DNA of 54,825 nucleotides from JAJDIA01 sp031555735 (GTDB lineage: Bacteria; Bacteroidota; Bacteroidia; Bacteroidales; Tannerellaceae), in assembly GCA_031555735.1 (NCBI GenBank), contig JAVBUE010000042.1, positions 1 to 54,825 of the forward strand, read 5' to 3'. Below are positions 34,754 to 43,530 of the stretch, piece by piece (the stretch's first letter is position 1; every line of letters begins with the position of its first letter). Below the pieces are notes generated by a model that was given only the letters and a program-made list of their open reading frames with translations, was not told the origin of the DNA and did no database searches. A program made the translations under genes and the position numbers.

Positions 34754-37723
34754 TTAAAAATTAAGAGATACGCCTACGGTGAATGTCCGGGACTTCGGTA
34801 AGAATTCACGTTGCTCAATCCCCGGAGACAAGCCTGCATCTGCACCATCCTGACCGGGACGCACCAATTCCACTTCGGGATCAGTGCCTTTATATGCCGT
34901 GATCACGAACAGGTTCTGGGCTGTCACATAGACTCGCGCTTTATCCATCCAGTTGATCTTCTCTGTATCGAAGGTGTAGCCGATGGAAAGGTTATCCAAA
35001 CGCATAAAAGACGCATTTTCCAGGTAATAGGAGCAGACTCGCGGATTTTCTTTTAGTTCGTACACCAGCGGGTCGTTCAGGGCATTGGTTCCCAAGAGAT
35101 AAGCACTTGTGGCATAAGCCATGCGCGGGTCGTTCAATACTTTATTGCCGATTGTTCCGCGTAGGAAGAAACTCATATCCCATTTCTTATAATTGAATGT
35201 ATTATTGATCCCATACGTAAGGTCGGGCTGGGCATCACCTACGTAGGTCCGGTCGTCGTCCGAGATTACGCCGTCTTTATTTACGTCGGTTATGATATAC
35301 TTCCCGTCTGCATCGAGACCGGTACATTCCAGCATGAAGAACTGCCCTACCGGATATCCTTCTTCTGCCACGTGTGAGGTTGTTCCTGATCCGCCGCGGA
35401 TCCAGGGATCACCCGTATATATGCGTTTAGTCGAATAAATGTCATTGGACAATTTTGTGATTTCATTCTTATTATGTGCCAGGTTGATCGAAGTCGTCCA
35501 TCCAAATGTCTTGGTGTGGAACCAATTGGCATTCAGTGAAACCTCAATACCTTTGTTAGACATGTCACCTACGTTGGCCTGCATCTTTTCATATACGTAG
35601 GGAGGAGTTGGAACATTGTATTCGTAGAGCATATCGCTCGTCCTCTTGTCGTAGTACTCTACCGTACCGCCAACTTTGCCTTTGAATAATTCGAAGTCAA
35701 TACCGATGTTAAGCATTGCTGTTGTTTCCCATTTCAAGTCGGGATTGGGGTTTTGATTGATCTTATAAGCAGTCTTCCATGCCCCGTTATCGTAATAGGT
35801 TCCATCCGAACCGTACAACTCCAGTGTCTTGTATGGATTCAAACCGTCCTGGTTACCGGTCAAACCGTAACCGGCGCGCAGTTTCAGGTCGTCCACCCAT
35901 TTTACCTCCTTCATAAATGCTTCCTGAGTAATACTCCAGGCCGCAGATACGGACGGGAATACCCCCCATTTGTTGTTCTCACCGAATTTAGACGAACCGT
36001 CACGGCGAACCGTAGCTGTAAGCATATAGCGTTCCTTAAAACTGTAGTTGGCGCGGGCAAAGAGGGAGATCATACGATACATCTCATGGCTGGACTCCAC
36101 GTCGCCTTGACGTAATCCCTGTCCGGCCTGGATATTATCTGCCTGCAAATCGTTATTGATAAAGTTGCGGTTCCGTGAACGAACCATGGAATTTTCATTT
36201 TCTTCCCATGAATAACCAGCCAGGGCCGACAATTTATGGTCTTCGCCAAAAGTTGTATTATAATCAGCCGTCCATTCCATCAGGGTTCGATCATCCTGGT
36301 AATTCAGGATATTCGCCAATCCATTGTCATTAAGGCCGCCGTAGGTTCTTGAATCGGTATATTCCGTACGTTTTCTTGTATTACGCCCTTTGTACAACGA
36401 CACTTTTGTTGTCAGGTTATTCAGGATATCGAAGGATACCTCACCATTCCCGTAGAAATTATTTTCATCGATAAAATTCGAGTTCAGGTCTTGTGCCTGT
36501 ACAGGGTTGCCCTGGTCGAACTCGCGGTTTACCTTATCAAAATACGAACCGTCGGCATTATACACCGGATATACTGGCAACATGCTGTATGCACGCACAT
36601 ACACATCCCGCCATGCTTCCTTGTTATCTATTACGGAAGCAACTCCGGTCATGCTCAATTTCAAACGGTCGTTGATGGCGCGTTGTGAGAATTGGAAACG
36701 GAAGTTGTAACGATCCGATGAATTGTCTCGCATGACACCTTCCCTGCCCATATAGTTGAAGGAGGCGCGGTAGTTACTTTTGGAAGTGCCTCCGGTCATA
36801 GATACATTGTGGTTTTGCGAGAAACTGGTTCGGGTCACCTCTTTAAACCAATCGGTGTCTGCCCCATACATATCGTAAGCCGAAGGGTCTTTGCCGGAAT
36901 AGGTGGCATACTCCCGCCAGTCATTGGCATCCATCAAATCCGGTTTGTTCGCCATTATATCCATCGCTACATAGCCATTATACGAAATGGCCAACTTCGA
37001 ACCCGAACCCCTTTTTGTCGTAATCAAGATAACACCACCGGCTGAACGTGATCCGTAGATGGCAGCCGAAGAGGCATCTTTTAATACAGAGATAGATTCG
37101 ATATCATCCGGCGCTACGGTTGACATATCACCTCCCGGCACTCCATCGATAACGATAAATGGCCCCTTGTCTTTCTGCAATGTGGAGGTTCCTCTCAGCC
37201 GGATCTGGGAATTACTGGTTACGTCGCCGGAACCGGATGTGATCACCAAGCCGGGCACTTTGCCTTGCAACAGGTCGGAGGCATTCCGAGAGACCCCTTT
37301 GTTAAAGTCTTCTGTTGACAGGTTGGCCACAGAACCGGTGATTTCGCGCTTGGTCTGTGTCCCATAACCGATAGCTACCACTTCGCCAAGGTTTATAACC
37401 GAGGGTTGTATTTTGCTATTAATGTTGGTTCTCCCTTTCACGGGCTCTTCTATTGTCGTATAACCAATATAGGAAATTTGCAGAATTGCCCGTTGCGGAT
37501 CATTTATCATCAGTGAATAATTACCATCAACATCAGTTACAGCACCATTGAGAGTCCCTTTTTCAAGTATATTGGCGCCAATGACCGGTTCGCCAAGCTC
37601 ATCAATCACATTCCCTTTTACAGTAGTCTGCGCAAAGGTAACAGTCGCACATAGAGACATAAACACAGCAAGGATAGCCATCCTGCCGTTTTTGTAAAAC
37701 CTTAATGTTTTCTTTCGTTGCAT
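34754..37723 (-). CDS. SusC/RagA family TonB-linked transporter (locus 1)
   Basis: 989 residues from ATG 37723, preferred to the upstream TTG at 37747 because MQRKKTLRFYKN plus a hydrophobic stretch ending ATVTFAQ is a normal signal peptide. CarboxypepD_reg-like domain (about 35-110), TonB-box region, plug with the SusC signature LQGKVPGLVITSGSG and VLKDASSAAIYGSRSAGGVILITT, then a 22-strand barrel ending VGVSLNF. No STN domain, so it does not signal through an anti-sigma FecR; control should come from the divergent DUF6377-type regulator. Imports oligomers captured by SusD. Confidence 0.95.
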   Translation of the reverse strand: MQRKKTLRFYKNGRMAILAVFMSLCATVTFAQTTVKGNVIDELGEPVIGANILEKGTLNGAVTDVDGNYSLMINDPQRAILQISYIGYTTIEEPVKGRTNINSKIQPSVINLGEVVAIGYGTQTKREITGSVANLSTEDFNKGVSRNASDLLQGKVPGLVITSGSGDVTSNSQIRLRGTSTLQKDKGPFIVIDGVPGGDMSTVAPDDIESISVLKDASSAAIYGSRSAGGVILITTKRGSGSKLAISYNGYVAMDIMANKPDLMDANDWREYATYSGKDPSAYDMYGADTDWFKEVTRTSFSQNHNVSMTGGTSKSNYRASFNYMGREGVMRDNSSDRYNFRFQFSQRAINDRLKLSMTGVASVIDNKEAWRDVYVRAYSMLPVYPVYNADGSYFDKVNREFDQGNPVQAQDLNSNFIDENNFYGNGEVSFDILNNLTTKVSLYKGRNTRKRTEYTDSRTYGGLNDNGLANILNYQDDRTLMEWTADYNTTFGEDHKLSALAGYSWEENENSMVRSRNRNFINNDLQADNIQAGQGLRQGDVESSHEMYRMISLFARANYSFKERYMLTATVRRDGSSKFGENNKWGVFPSVSAAWSITQEAFMKEVKWVDDLKLRAGYGLTGNQDGLNPYKTLELYGSDGTYYDNGAWKTAYKINQNPNPDLKWETTAMLNIGIDFELFKGKVGGTVEYYDKRTSDMLYEYNVPTPPYVYEKMQANVGDMSNKGIEVSLNANWFHTKTFGWTTSINLAHNKNEITKLSNDIYSTKRIYTGDPWIRGGSGTTSHVAEEGYPVGQFFMLECTGLDADGKYIITDVNKDGVISDDDRTYVGDAQPDLTYGINNTFNYKKWDMSFFLRGTIGNKVLNDPRMAYATSAYLLGTNALNDPLVYELKENPRVCSYYLENASFMRLDNLSIGYTFDTEKINWMDKARVYVTAQNLFVITAYKGTDPEVELVRPGQDGADAGLSPGIEQREFLPKSRTFTVGVSLNF

Positions 37724-37769
37724 AATCACATGGTTTAATTTTAACAAAATAATTAGCGAAGCCTAAATG

Positions 37770-37777
37770 CAAAAGTA
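37770..37777 (-). promoter_or_regulatory. promoter of SusC/SusD locus 1
   Basis: TACTTTTG on the minus strand (plus CAAAAGTA), a perfect -7 box 47 bases before the SusC ATG. The -33 region is C-rich with no TTTG, as expected for an activator-dependent promoter. Confidence 0.55.
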
Positions 37778-37820
37778 TATGAAGTTGGGGGTGGGGTTTT
37801 AGTGAGTATTCAGATAGTAA

Positions 37821-37841
37821 TGCGTTAGTATGCGATTAGTA
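37821..37841 (-). repeat. tandem TGCG(A)TTAGTA repeat, operator candidate
   Basis: TGCGTTAGTA (37821-37830) is followed at once by TGCGATTAGTA (37831-37841). The pair lies about 44 bases upstream of the SusC -7 box in the divergent gap, where an activator would bind. The rest of the 402-base gap (37724-38126) is AT-rich with no gene. Confidence 0.4.
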
Positions 37842-38126
37842 GGAATCCATAAGTATAAAGTATTGAGAAACAGTATTTATACCTGGCTGTATGGTAAATT
37901 ATTCGTAGGGATGTTGTACGTAGAAAAGGTATAATCAGGAGAGGATATCTGCGATTGGCTTAATCCAGCCTCGACTTTGTTAATGGCTTAATTGTCAATG
38001 GGAAAGCCTGCTCGAGAAGATAAAATCCGGCATTTATTATACTTTTTGCACTCGGATAGCTTTTCCCTCATGTTTTTTTATTATATTACATCTTTAAACG
38101 GCACAAACTTACGATAAACAAAAGGT

Positions 38127-38999
38127 ATGAGGCTATTCGTATTCACATTTTTTCTGGTTTTGATACCCTCTTTTTGTATGTTCTCTCAAGATAATTTAAC
38201 TGACTTTTTGAAAAAATACGACGCTCATCTGTATTCCTGTACCACGGTGGCAAAGGAAATGCCCGGGTTCGTCTTAACTGCCAGCCAGGAATCATCATCT
38301 ACCATTACTTGTGCGAATGAATCTGCTAATGGACAGCAAAACCGCCAACTGCAGACATTACTTGCCATAACCTGCTTGCTACTGATGGCCTCCCTTATCC
38401 TTTGCTTGTTTCTATACAAGCGGGCAATGGCGCTGCGGCTATCACAATGCCGGCAGAATAGCACGATGAAACACCTGGAAGATACGAATAAACAACTGGG
38501 CATCCTCAATCAGAATCTGTCAGAAGCCAACCGGGTTAAGGAAGAATATATCGGCTGCTTCCTTGATCTTTGTTCAGAAAATATCGGCCGTCTTGAAAAC
38601 TACCGCAAGATGATCCGTAACCGTTTGGCTACCAAAAAGTATGATGAACTCATGAGAATTGTATCGACGGACAGTAATACGGCAGAAAGCAGGGATATGT
38701 ACTCCTACTTTGACAAAGCTTTCCTCAAAATATATCCCGGCTTTATCCCGGCATTGAATGAACAACTAAAGTGCAACAAACGGTTTGATATCGGGAAAAG
38801 CGAGATACTCAATACCGAACTCCGCATCTTTGCGCTTATCCGTATAGGTATCACCGATTCGGCAAAAATAGCCACTTTCCTACGCTGTTCAATTCAGACA
38901 GTGTATAACTACCGGTGTATGATCAAGCGTAAATGTCTCGATGGACAAATGGACATAGAGGCATTTATCAAACAGATCGGAATCAAAGGGATCTTCTAA
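38127..38999 (+). CDS. short DUF6377-type membrane-anchored regulator
   Basis: 290-residue regulator of the adjacent SusC/SusD genes. The C-terminal half matches DUF6377: YIGCFLDLCSENIGRLENYR (141-160), then LNTELRIFALIRIGITDS and a LuxR-like helix-turn-helix (KIATFLRCSIQTVYNYR). A transmembrane segment lies at about 76-97 with a coiled coil after it. Usual members are, from memory, about 540 residues with a large TPR-like periplasmic sensor. Here only about 55 residues lie between the signal peptide (1-20) and the membrane span, so the sensor is missing. Divergent from SusC; its stop overlaps the converging DUF169 gene by four bases. Confidence 0.82.
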   Translation: MRLFVFTFFLVLIPSFCMFSQDNLTDFLKKYDAHLYSCTTVAKEMPGFVLTASQESSSTITCANESANGQQNRQLQTLLAITCLLLMASLILCLFLYKRAMALRLSQCRQNSTMKHLEDTNKQLGILNQNLSEANRVKEEYIGCFLDLCSENIGRLENYRKMIRNRLATKKYDELMRIVSTDSNTAESRDMYSYFDKAFLKIYPGFIPALNEQLKCNKRFDIGKSEILNTELRIFALIRIGITDSAKIATFLRCSIQTVYNYRCMIKRKCLDGQMDIEAFIKQIGIKGIF

Positions 39000-39709
39000 C
39001 CGCAGTTGATCCTTTCCCTTACCTTTTCCCAGGCGTGGGTGTCGAAGAGACAGCAACGGCGCATGGTGTCGTACATCACCCGGAAACGCGACATCGGGAT
39101 CACGTAACTCAGGATATCCGCTTCCACATGGGGACGTACCGAAGGATCGAACAGTCCCAGGAAGGTTCGCCCACCCTCATTCCTGTTTTCCACCACCGCC
39201 TGTGTCACTACTGCGCTGCATCCCGATCCGAACAGGGTGGCGACGGCATCGGAGGCATTGGTATCAAAAAAGCACCAGGTAGTGAGTCCCGACAATTGAT
39301 CCGGGGTAGCGAAGAAGAGTAGCCCTTCTTTCCCGTCGAAGGAATCCACGAGGTCGATCCGGGCGAAATGGAGGTATGCCTTGTCTGTCACCGTCCAATG
39401 CAACTCTTCTACAAACGACCGTACCTGTTCCGGTGTTTCCTTATACCGTTCCTTCAGCGATACAAACGTGGGGACATGCTCGGGCATTTCGGAGAAACCG
39501 GTGTACAAGCGGCCGCCACCGCAACCGATGGTGTCGCGGCTGAGGCTGACGGGTGTTCCCTTGCGTACCCTGTCCAGGGCTTTAAAGAAGCAACCGTTCA
39601 CTTTCTCCACCGGATATAACTGCGTGTCCGAATACCAGAAAAGGATTGGGAGACCGGCTGCTTCACCGAATGCCTCCCGGTAGTTGGCGATAAAATGCGC
39701 GATGTTCAT
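38996..39709 (-). CDS. DUF169 family protein
   Basis: 237 residues from ATG 39709; the frame is open further upstream but codes nothing recognisable there. DUF169 (COG2043) signature is visible: the Cys/Gly motif IGCGGGRLYTGF (Cys63), a KERY region, a LHFARIDLVDSFDGKEGLLFFATPDQLSGL block and GSGCSAVVTQAV. The conserved cysteines suggest a metal or cofactor site, but no biochemical role is established to my knowledge. It lies 19 bases after the phosphatase gene and is likely in the same unit. Confidence 0.85.
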   Translation of the reverse strand: MNIAHFIANYREAFGEAAGLPILFWYSDTQLYPVEKVNGCFFKALDRVRKGTPVSLSRDTIGCGGGRLYTGFSEMPEHVPTFVSLKERYKETPEQVRSFVEELHWTVTDKAYLHFARIDLVDSFDGKEGLLFFATPDQLSGLTTWCFFDTNASDAVATLFGSGCSAVVTQAVVENRNEGGRTFLGLFDPSVRPHVEADILSYVIPMSRFRVMYDTMRRCCLFDTHAWEKVRERINCG

Positions 39710-39728
39710 CGTTCTCTGTTTTAAAGCG

Positions 39729-40223
39729 TTAGTTATGGATGCCGTATGTTTCTCCGATATAATCCAGCAATCCCCGGCAGGCCTCTTCCAACAGGTTGAG
39801 TACCAACTCGAATCCTTCAGCCCCTTCGTAGTACGGGTCGGGCACATGGTCGTAAGTCTTACTCCGGGAGTATTCCATCATCCGGTGGATCTTCTGCTTC
39901 GATTCGTAATCGGGCGAACGGCGTTTCAGTACGGAAATGTTATAGTTGTCCATACCGATGATGAGGTCGAACGCAAAGAAATCGTTCATCTCTACCGGGC
40001 GGGAGCGGGAGTCGAGTACATATCCCCGCCTGGCGGCATGGGTGCGCATCCGTTCATCCGGCAGTTCCCCGCGGTGGTGACCGATGGTGCCGGCCGAATC
40101 GATCTCGATCATTTCTTCCAGCCCGGCTTCTTTCACCAGTTTCTTCATCACGGCTTCCGCCGACGGCGAGCGGCAGATATTGCCCAGGCATACAAATAGG
40201 ATGCGCAATTTTTCCTGTTTCAT
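39729..40223 (-). CDS. low-molecular-weight protein tyrosine phosphatase
   Basis: 164-residue cytoplasmic phosphatase. The P-loop CLGNICRSP has the nucleophile Cys12 and Arg18; the general acid Asp129 is in VPDPYY. Full length with all catalytic residues. LMW-PTPs in bacteria often oppose tyrosine kinases of polysaccharide export, but no kinase or wzz gene is nearby, so the substrate is unknown. Gene order priA - ptp - DUF169 on the minus strand; a promoter candidate at 40247-40254 gives a short leader. Confidence 0.95.
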   Translation of the reverse strand: MKQEKLRILFVCLGNICRSPSAEAVMKKLVKEAGLEEMIEIDSAGTIGHHRGELPDERMRTHAARRGYVLDSRSRPVEMNDFFAFDLIIGMDNYNISVLKRRSPDYESKQKIHRMMEYSRSKTYDHVPDPYYEGAEGFELVLNLLEEACRGLLDYIGETYGIHN

Positions 40224-40246
40224 GGAGCGATTGATTGGATTGTATG

Positions 40247-40254
40247 CAAATATA
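40247..40254 (-). promoter_or_regulatory. promoter of tyrosine phosphatase gene
   Basis: TATATTTG on the minus strand (plus CAAATATA), perfect -7 box 24 bases before the ATG, in the short gap after priA. Confidence 0.55.
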
Positions 40255-40259
40255 AGCGA

Positions 40260-42722
40260 TCAGAGCGGATCCACATCAAAATGCACCAACAATTGGTGGT
40301 AAGAAGGGTGTTGTTGCATCTCCGTCTGGAGTTGCTCCAGCAGTGTACGCACCGGCGCTACGGAGGCGGCGACCTCGAGCTTGAGGATGATTTTCCGGAT
40401 ATGGAGCGTCTGGACGCGGGTGATGACCGGGGTGACTGGTCCCAACACCCGGTCGCCCAACCGTTCGCGCAGCTTGTCGGCATACAGCGCCGACAACTCC
40501 TTCAGCGCCGGTTCCTGTCGGCTTCGCAGTACGACCACGATCAGCCGGTAATAGGGCGGATACCGGTACAGGCTCCGTTCCGCCAGTTGCCAGTCCACCA
40601 TCCCCGCATAATCCGACTCCTGTACCATGCGGATCAGGGGATGTTCGGGTTGGGAGGTCTGTAGCACCACCGTGCCCCGTTTGTCTCTCCTTCCGGCGCG
40701 GCCGCTTACCTGTACCATTAATTGATATGCCCGCTCGTGCGCGCGGAAATCGGGGTAGTTCATCAGGCTGTCGGCATTCAATACGCCAACCACGCTGACG
40801 TTGCCGAAATCCAGTCCTTTCGACAACATCTGGGTGCCGATCAGGATCTGTGTTTTTCCCCGCTCGAAATCAGACAGGATCCGTTCATAGCTTGAGCGGG
40901 TACGGGCGGTATCAAAATCCAACCGTTCTACTTTCGCTTCGGGGAAGAGGGTGCCAATCTCTTCCTCCACCTGCTCGGTACCGAAACCTGCCATCCGGAG
41001 TTCGGTCTCCTCGCAGGCCGGGCAGGAGCGGGGGCGTTCTTCCGTATATCCGCAGTAATGGCAGACCAGGCGGTCGATGTATTTATGATACGTCAGACTC
41101 ACGTCGCAATGGATGCAGTGCGGTACCCATCCGCAGGTCTTGCAGCTGATCACCGGAGCGAATCCCCGGCGGTTCTGGAACAGGATGGCCTGTTCGCCGA
41201 CTGCCAGCGCCTCGGTGATCTGCCGAACCAGCAACGGGGAGAACAGGGTGTCTTTCATGATTTTCTTCCGCTTCAACTCCTTGATATCGACGGGGAGGAT
41301 TGTCGGCAACAGGCTGTCGCCGTACCGGATAGACAGTTTCGCCAACCCGTATTTGCCCGTCGAAGCGTTGTACCAGGTGTCGAGGGAAGGCGTAGCGGAG
41401 CCGAGCAATGCCTTTCCTCCGTGCATGCCAGCCAGTACGATGGCGGCGTTCCGCGCATGGTAACGTGGAGCCGGATCTTGTTGCTTGTAGGTATTCTCGT
41501 GTTCTTCGTCCACCACCACCAGCCCGAGTTCCCGGAACGGCAGGAACAGGGAGGATCGGACACCCAGCACCAGCCGGGGTTCGTCGCTATGCAGCAGGGT
41601 GTTCCATACCTCTACCCGTTCGTTGTCTGAAAATTTGGAATGATATACCAGCAGGCGGTCGCCAAAGAACCTGGCCAATCGTTCGGTCAGTTGCGTGGTG
41701 ATGGCGATTTCGGGCAGGAGGTAAAGCACTTGTTTGCCTTGTTTCAGTACCTCGCTGATCAGGTGGACATAGACGGATGTTTTCCCGCTCGACGTCACAC
41801 CGTGCAGCAGGCATACTTCCTTTGTACGGAAAGAATCATAGATATCATGCAATGCTCTTTGCTGGGGGAAGGAGAGCGACGGCAGTGGCTGGAGGCGGCA
41901 GACGGGAACCTGCAGGCGGCTGACCTCTTTTTCATACGCTTCCAGGAATCCCCGTTTCAATAGCGCGGACAGCGTGGATGAGGGGGCGCCGCTTTGTTCC
42001 AGCAGCTCTTTCTGTGAGAGTTCTTTGGCCAATATCGGATGGAGCGCGCGGCTGCTGTCAAGAAAGGAGAGGAAAAGGGCTTCCTGGCGGGGCGCGCGTT
42101 TAAGCTCGTCGAAGGCATGGTTCAGACTTGCCTCGTCGGTATAGGCGGGCGCCAGGCGGAGGTAGGTTTGTGTCTTGGGCGTATAGCCTTTCTTCAGCTC
42201 TTCGCCCACCTCTACTGCGCCTTTATCCATCAGGGCAACGACGACGGGCGTCACATTGCGCAGGCCTGTCTTTTTCTCCAGCTCGGCAAGGGTCAGCCGG
42301 TTGGTCTCCATCAGCGCGTCCAGCACGGTCTGTTCGTTGGGGTGGAGCGGCTCATCGGCAGTGTAGGCGTCGTCATACATCACCATCGTCTCGCTCTCCA
42401 ATTTGAGTCCCGCGGGGAGGGCGGCTTTATACACATCGCCCAGCCTGCAGATATAATAGGAAGCGATCCATTGCCAGAATTGGAGTTGAGGCCGGCGCAG
42501 CACCGGCGTCCCGTCGAGCAGGGCGAAGATATCTTTCGTCTCAAAGCGGGACGACGGTTGGCGTTCATGCACATGCATGACGATACCCGTATAATACCGC
42601 TTCTTCCCGAAATGTACGATCACACGGCAGCCGGGAGCCACCGTCTTTTCCATTTCCGGCGGTATCCGGTAGGTATAGCTGTTCTCCAACGGGAGAGGCA
42701 GTATGACGTCCGCGTATTTCAT
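40260..42722 (-). CDS. priA: primosomal protein N' (replication restart helicase)
   Basis: 820-residue 3'-to-5' helicase that restarts stalled replication forks by recognising the fork and loading the primosome. N-terminal 3'-DNA-end-binding domain (about 1-110), winged helix, then the helicase: Walker A HGVTSSGKT (307-315), Walker B DEEH (405-408) and QNRRGFAPVISCKTCGWVPHC at the start of the Cys-rich zinc-binding insert (about 515-570, paired CxxC motifs CKTC, CIHC, CHYC and CPAC). The C-terminal helicase lobe has GTQMLSKGLDF and SGRAGR. Complete and typical. Confidence 0.97.
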   Translation of the reverse strand: MKYADVILPLPLENSYTYRIPPEMEKTVAPGCRVIVHFGKKRYYTGIVMHVHERQPSSRFETKDIFALLDGTPVLRRPQLQFWQWIASYYICRLGDVYKAALPAGLKLESETMVMYDDAYTADEPLHPNEQTVLDALMETNRLTLAELEKKTGLRNVTPVVVALMDKGAVEVGEELKKGYTPKTQTYLRLAPAYTDEASLNHAFDELKRAPRQEALFLSFLDSSRALHPILAKELSQKELLEQSGAPSSTLSALLKRGFLEAYEKEVSRLQVPVCRLQPLPSLSFPQQRALHDIYDSFRTKEVCLLHGVTSSGKTSVYVHLISEVLKQGKQVLYLLPEIAITTQLTERLARFFGDRLLVYHSKFSDNERVEVWNTLLHSDEPRLVLGVRSSLFLPFRELGLVVVDEEHENTYKQQDPAPRYHARNAAIVLAGMHGGKALLGSATPSLDTWYNASTGKYGLAKLSIRYGDSLLPTILPVDIKELKRKKIMKDTLFSPLLVRQITEALAVGEQAILFQNRRGFAPVISCKTCGWVPHCIHCDVSLTYHKYIDRLVCHYCGYTEERPRSCPACEETELRMAGFGTEQVEEEIGTLFPEAKVERLDFDTARTRSSYERILSDFERGKTQILIGTQMLSKGLDFGNVSVVGVLNADSLMNYPDFRAHERAYQLMVQVSGRAGRRDKRGTVVLQTSQPEHPLIRMVQESDYAGMVDWQLAERSLYRYPPYYRLIVVVLRSRQEPALKELSALYADKLRERLGDRVLGPVTPVITRVQTLHIRKIILKLEVAASVAPVRTLLEQLQTEMQQHPSYHQLLVHFDVDPL

Positions 42723-42741
42723 CGTTTGTGTATTTGATCAG

Positions 42742-42749
42742 CAAAGATA
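42742..42749 (-). promoter_or_regulatory. promoter of priA
   Basis: TATCTTTG on the minus strand (plus CAAAGATA), perfect -7 box about 20 bases before the priA ATG. No clear -33. Confidence 0.5.
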
Positions 42750-42830
42750 GCAGAAATACCGTTTATCATCCTATCGAAAGTCCACTTCACCAATCCCGGA
42801 TAATCATTCTAAAAAAAAAGGGTAGCCGCT

Positions 42831-42856
42831 AAGGGTTTTTCTTTAAATTCGCGACT
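42831..42856 (+). promoter_or_regulatory. putative ECF promoter of the sigma gene
   Basis: AAGGGTTTTT (42831-42840) with CGCGACT starting at 42850, 19 bases from motif start to motif start. The same two blocks at the same distance recur before the FecR gene (43484/43503), so this is probably an autoregulated ECF-type promoter. It lies about 35-60 bases before the TTG start. Confidence 0.6.
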
Positions 42857-42890
42857 TTGTTAGTAGGAATCGTGTTACACTTACTCATAC

Positions 42891-43454
42891 TTGGGAGAAA
42901 CTCGGGACAATATCATACAGTGGGTTCGTGAGATTGCTTTATCGGATTCGCAAGTTGCACTTAAATCGCTTTACATGGCCTATTTTGGCCGGTTAATGCG
43001 ATTTACGGGTATGTATGTCTCATCGCCGGGGGAAGCCGAAGAGATCGTGTCCGATACCTTTATGGATCTCTGGAATAACCGGTACCAATTGGCCGACGTC
43101 ACCCATTTCGATTCCTATATCTACGCGATCGCGCGGCACAAAGCCATCAGTTACTACCGCAAACACCACCTGGAGCAGGTATCGCTGGACGAAATACCCA
43201 TCGATCTTTTTGCTTCGACCGAAACCACTCCCGAGGAAGACCTGATCAGCCAGGAAAAGATCCGGCGCCTGAACCAGGCTATCGAGTCCTTGCCCGCCAA
43301 ATGCAAGATCGCCTTCAAGCTTGTTCGAGAAGACAAGCTCAAATATAAAGAAGTAGCATCCATTCTCGATATCTCCGTCAAGACACTGGAAGCCCACCTG
43401 GCGAATGCTGTCCGTAAACTGCGGGAAGCGCTTGCCGACGATTACACCGAATAA
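42891..43454 (+). CDS. ECF-type RNA polymerase sigma factor (FecI/SusCD type)
   Basis: 187-residue sigma-70-family factor. Region 2 about 24-90 (YFGRLMRFTGMYVSSPGEAEEIVSDTF), region 4 about 130-183 (LPAKCKIAFKLVRE, then LDISVKTLEAHLANAVRKLREAL with the HTH). The only initiation codon before region 2 in this frame is TTG 42891: a TAG lies at 42864-42866 and the next Met is inside region 2. It should be held by the FecR-type anti-sigma encoded 76 bases downstream and released when the STN-SusC transporter is loaded, then switch on the whole locus. Confidence 0.92.
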   Translation: MGETRDNIIQWVREIALSDSQVALKSLYMAYFGRLMRFTGMYVSSPGEAEEIVSDTFMDLWNNRYQLADVTHFDSYIYAIARHKAISYYRKHHLEQVSLDEIPIDLFASTETTPEEDLISQEKIRRLNQAIESLPAKCKIAFKLVREDKLKYKEVASILDISVKTLEAHLANAVRKLREALADDYTE

Positions 43455-43483
43455 ACTATTTTTCTTTTTTTTCTTTCCCGACT

Positions 43484-43509
43484 AAGGGTATTTGCCCCTT
43501 CGCGCGACT
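43484..43509 (+). promoter_or_regulatory. putative ECF promoter of the fecR gene
   Basis: AAGGGTATTT (43484-43493) and CGCGACT (43503-43509), identical in blocks and 19-base phasing to the site before the sigma gene. It lies about 22 bases before the FecR ATG. Confidence 0.6.
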
Positions 43510-43530
43510 CTATCTATAGAAGCATAGCGC

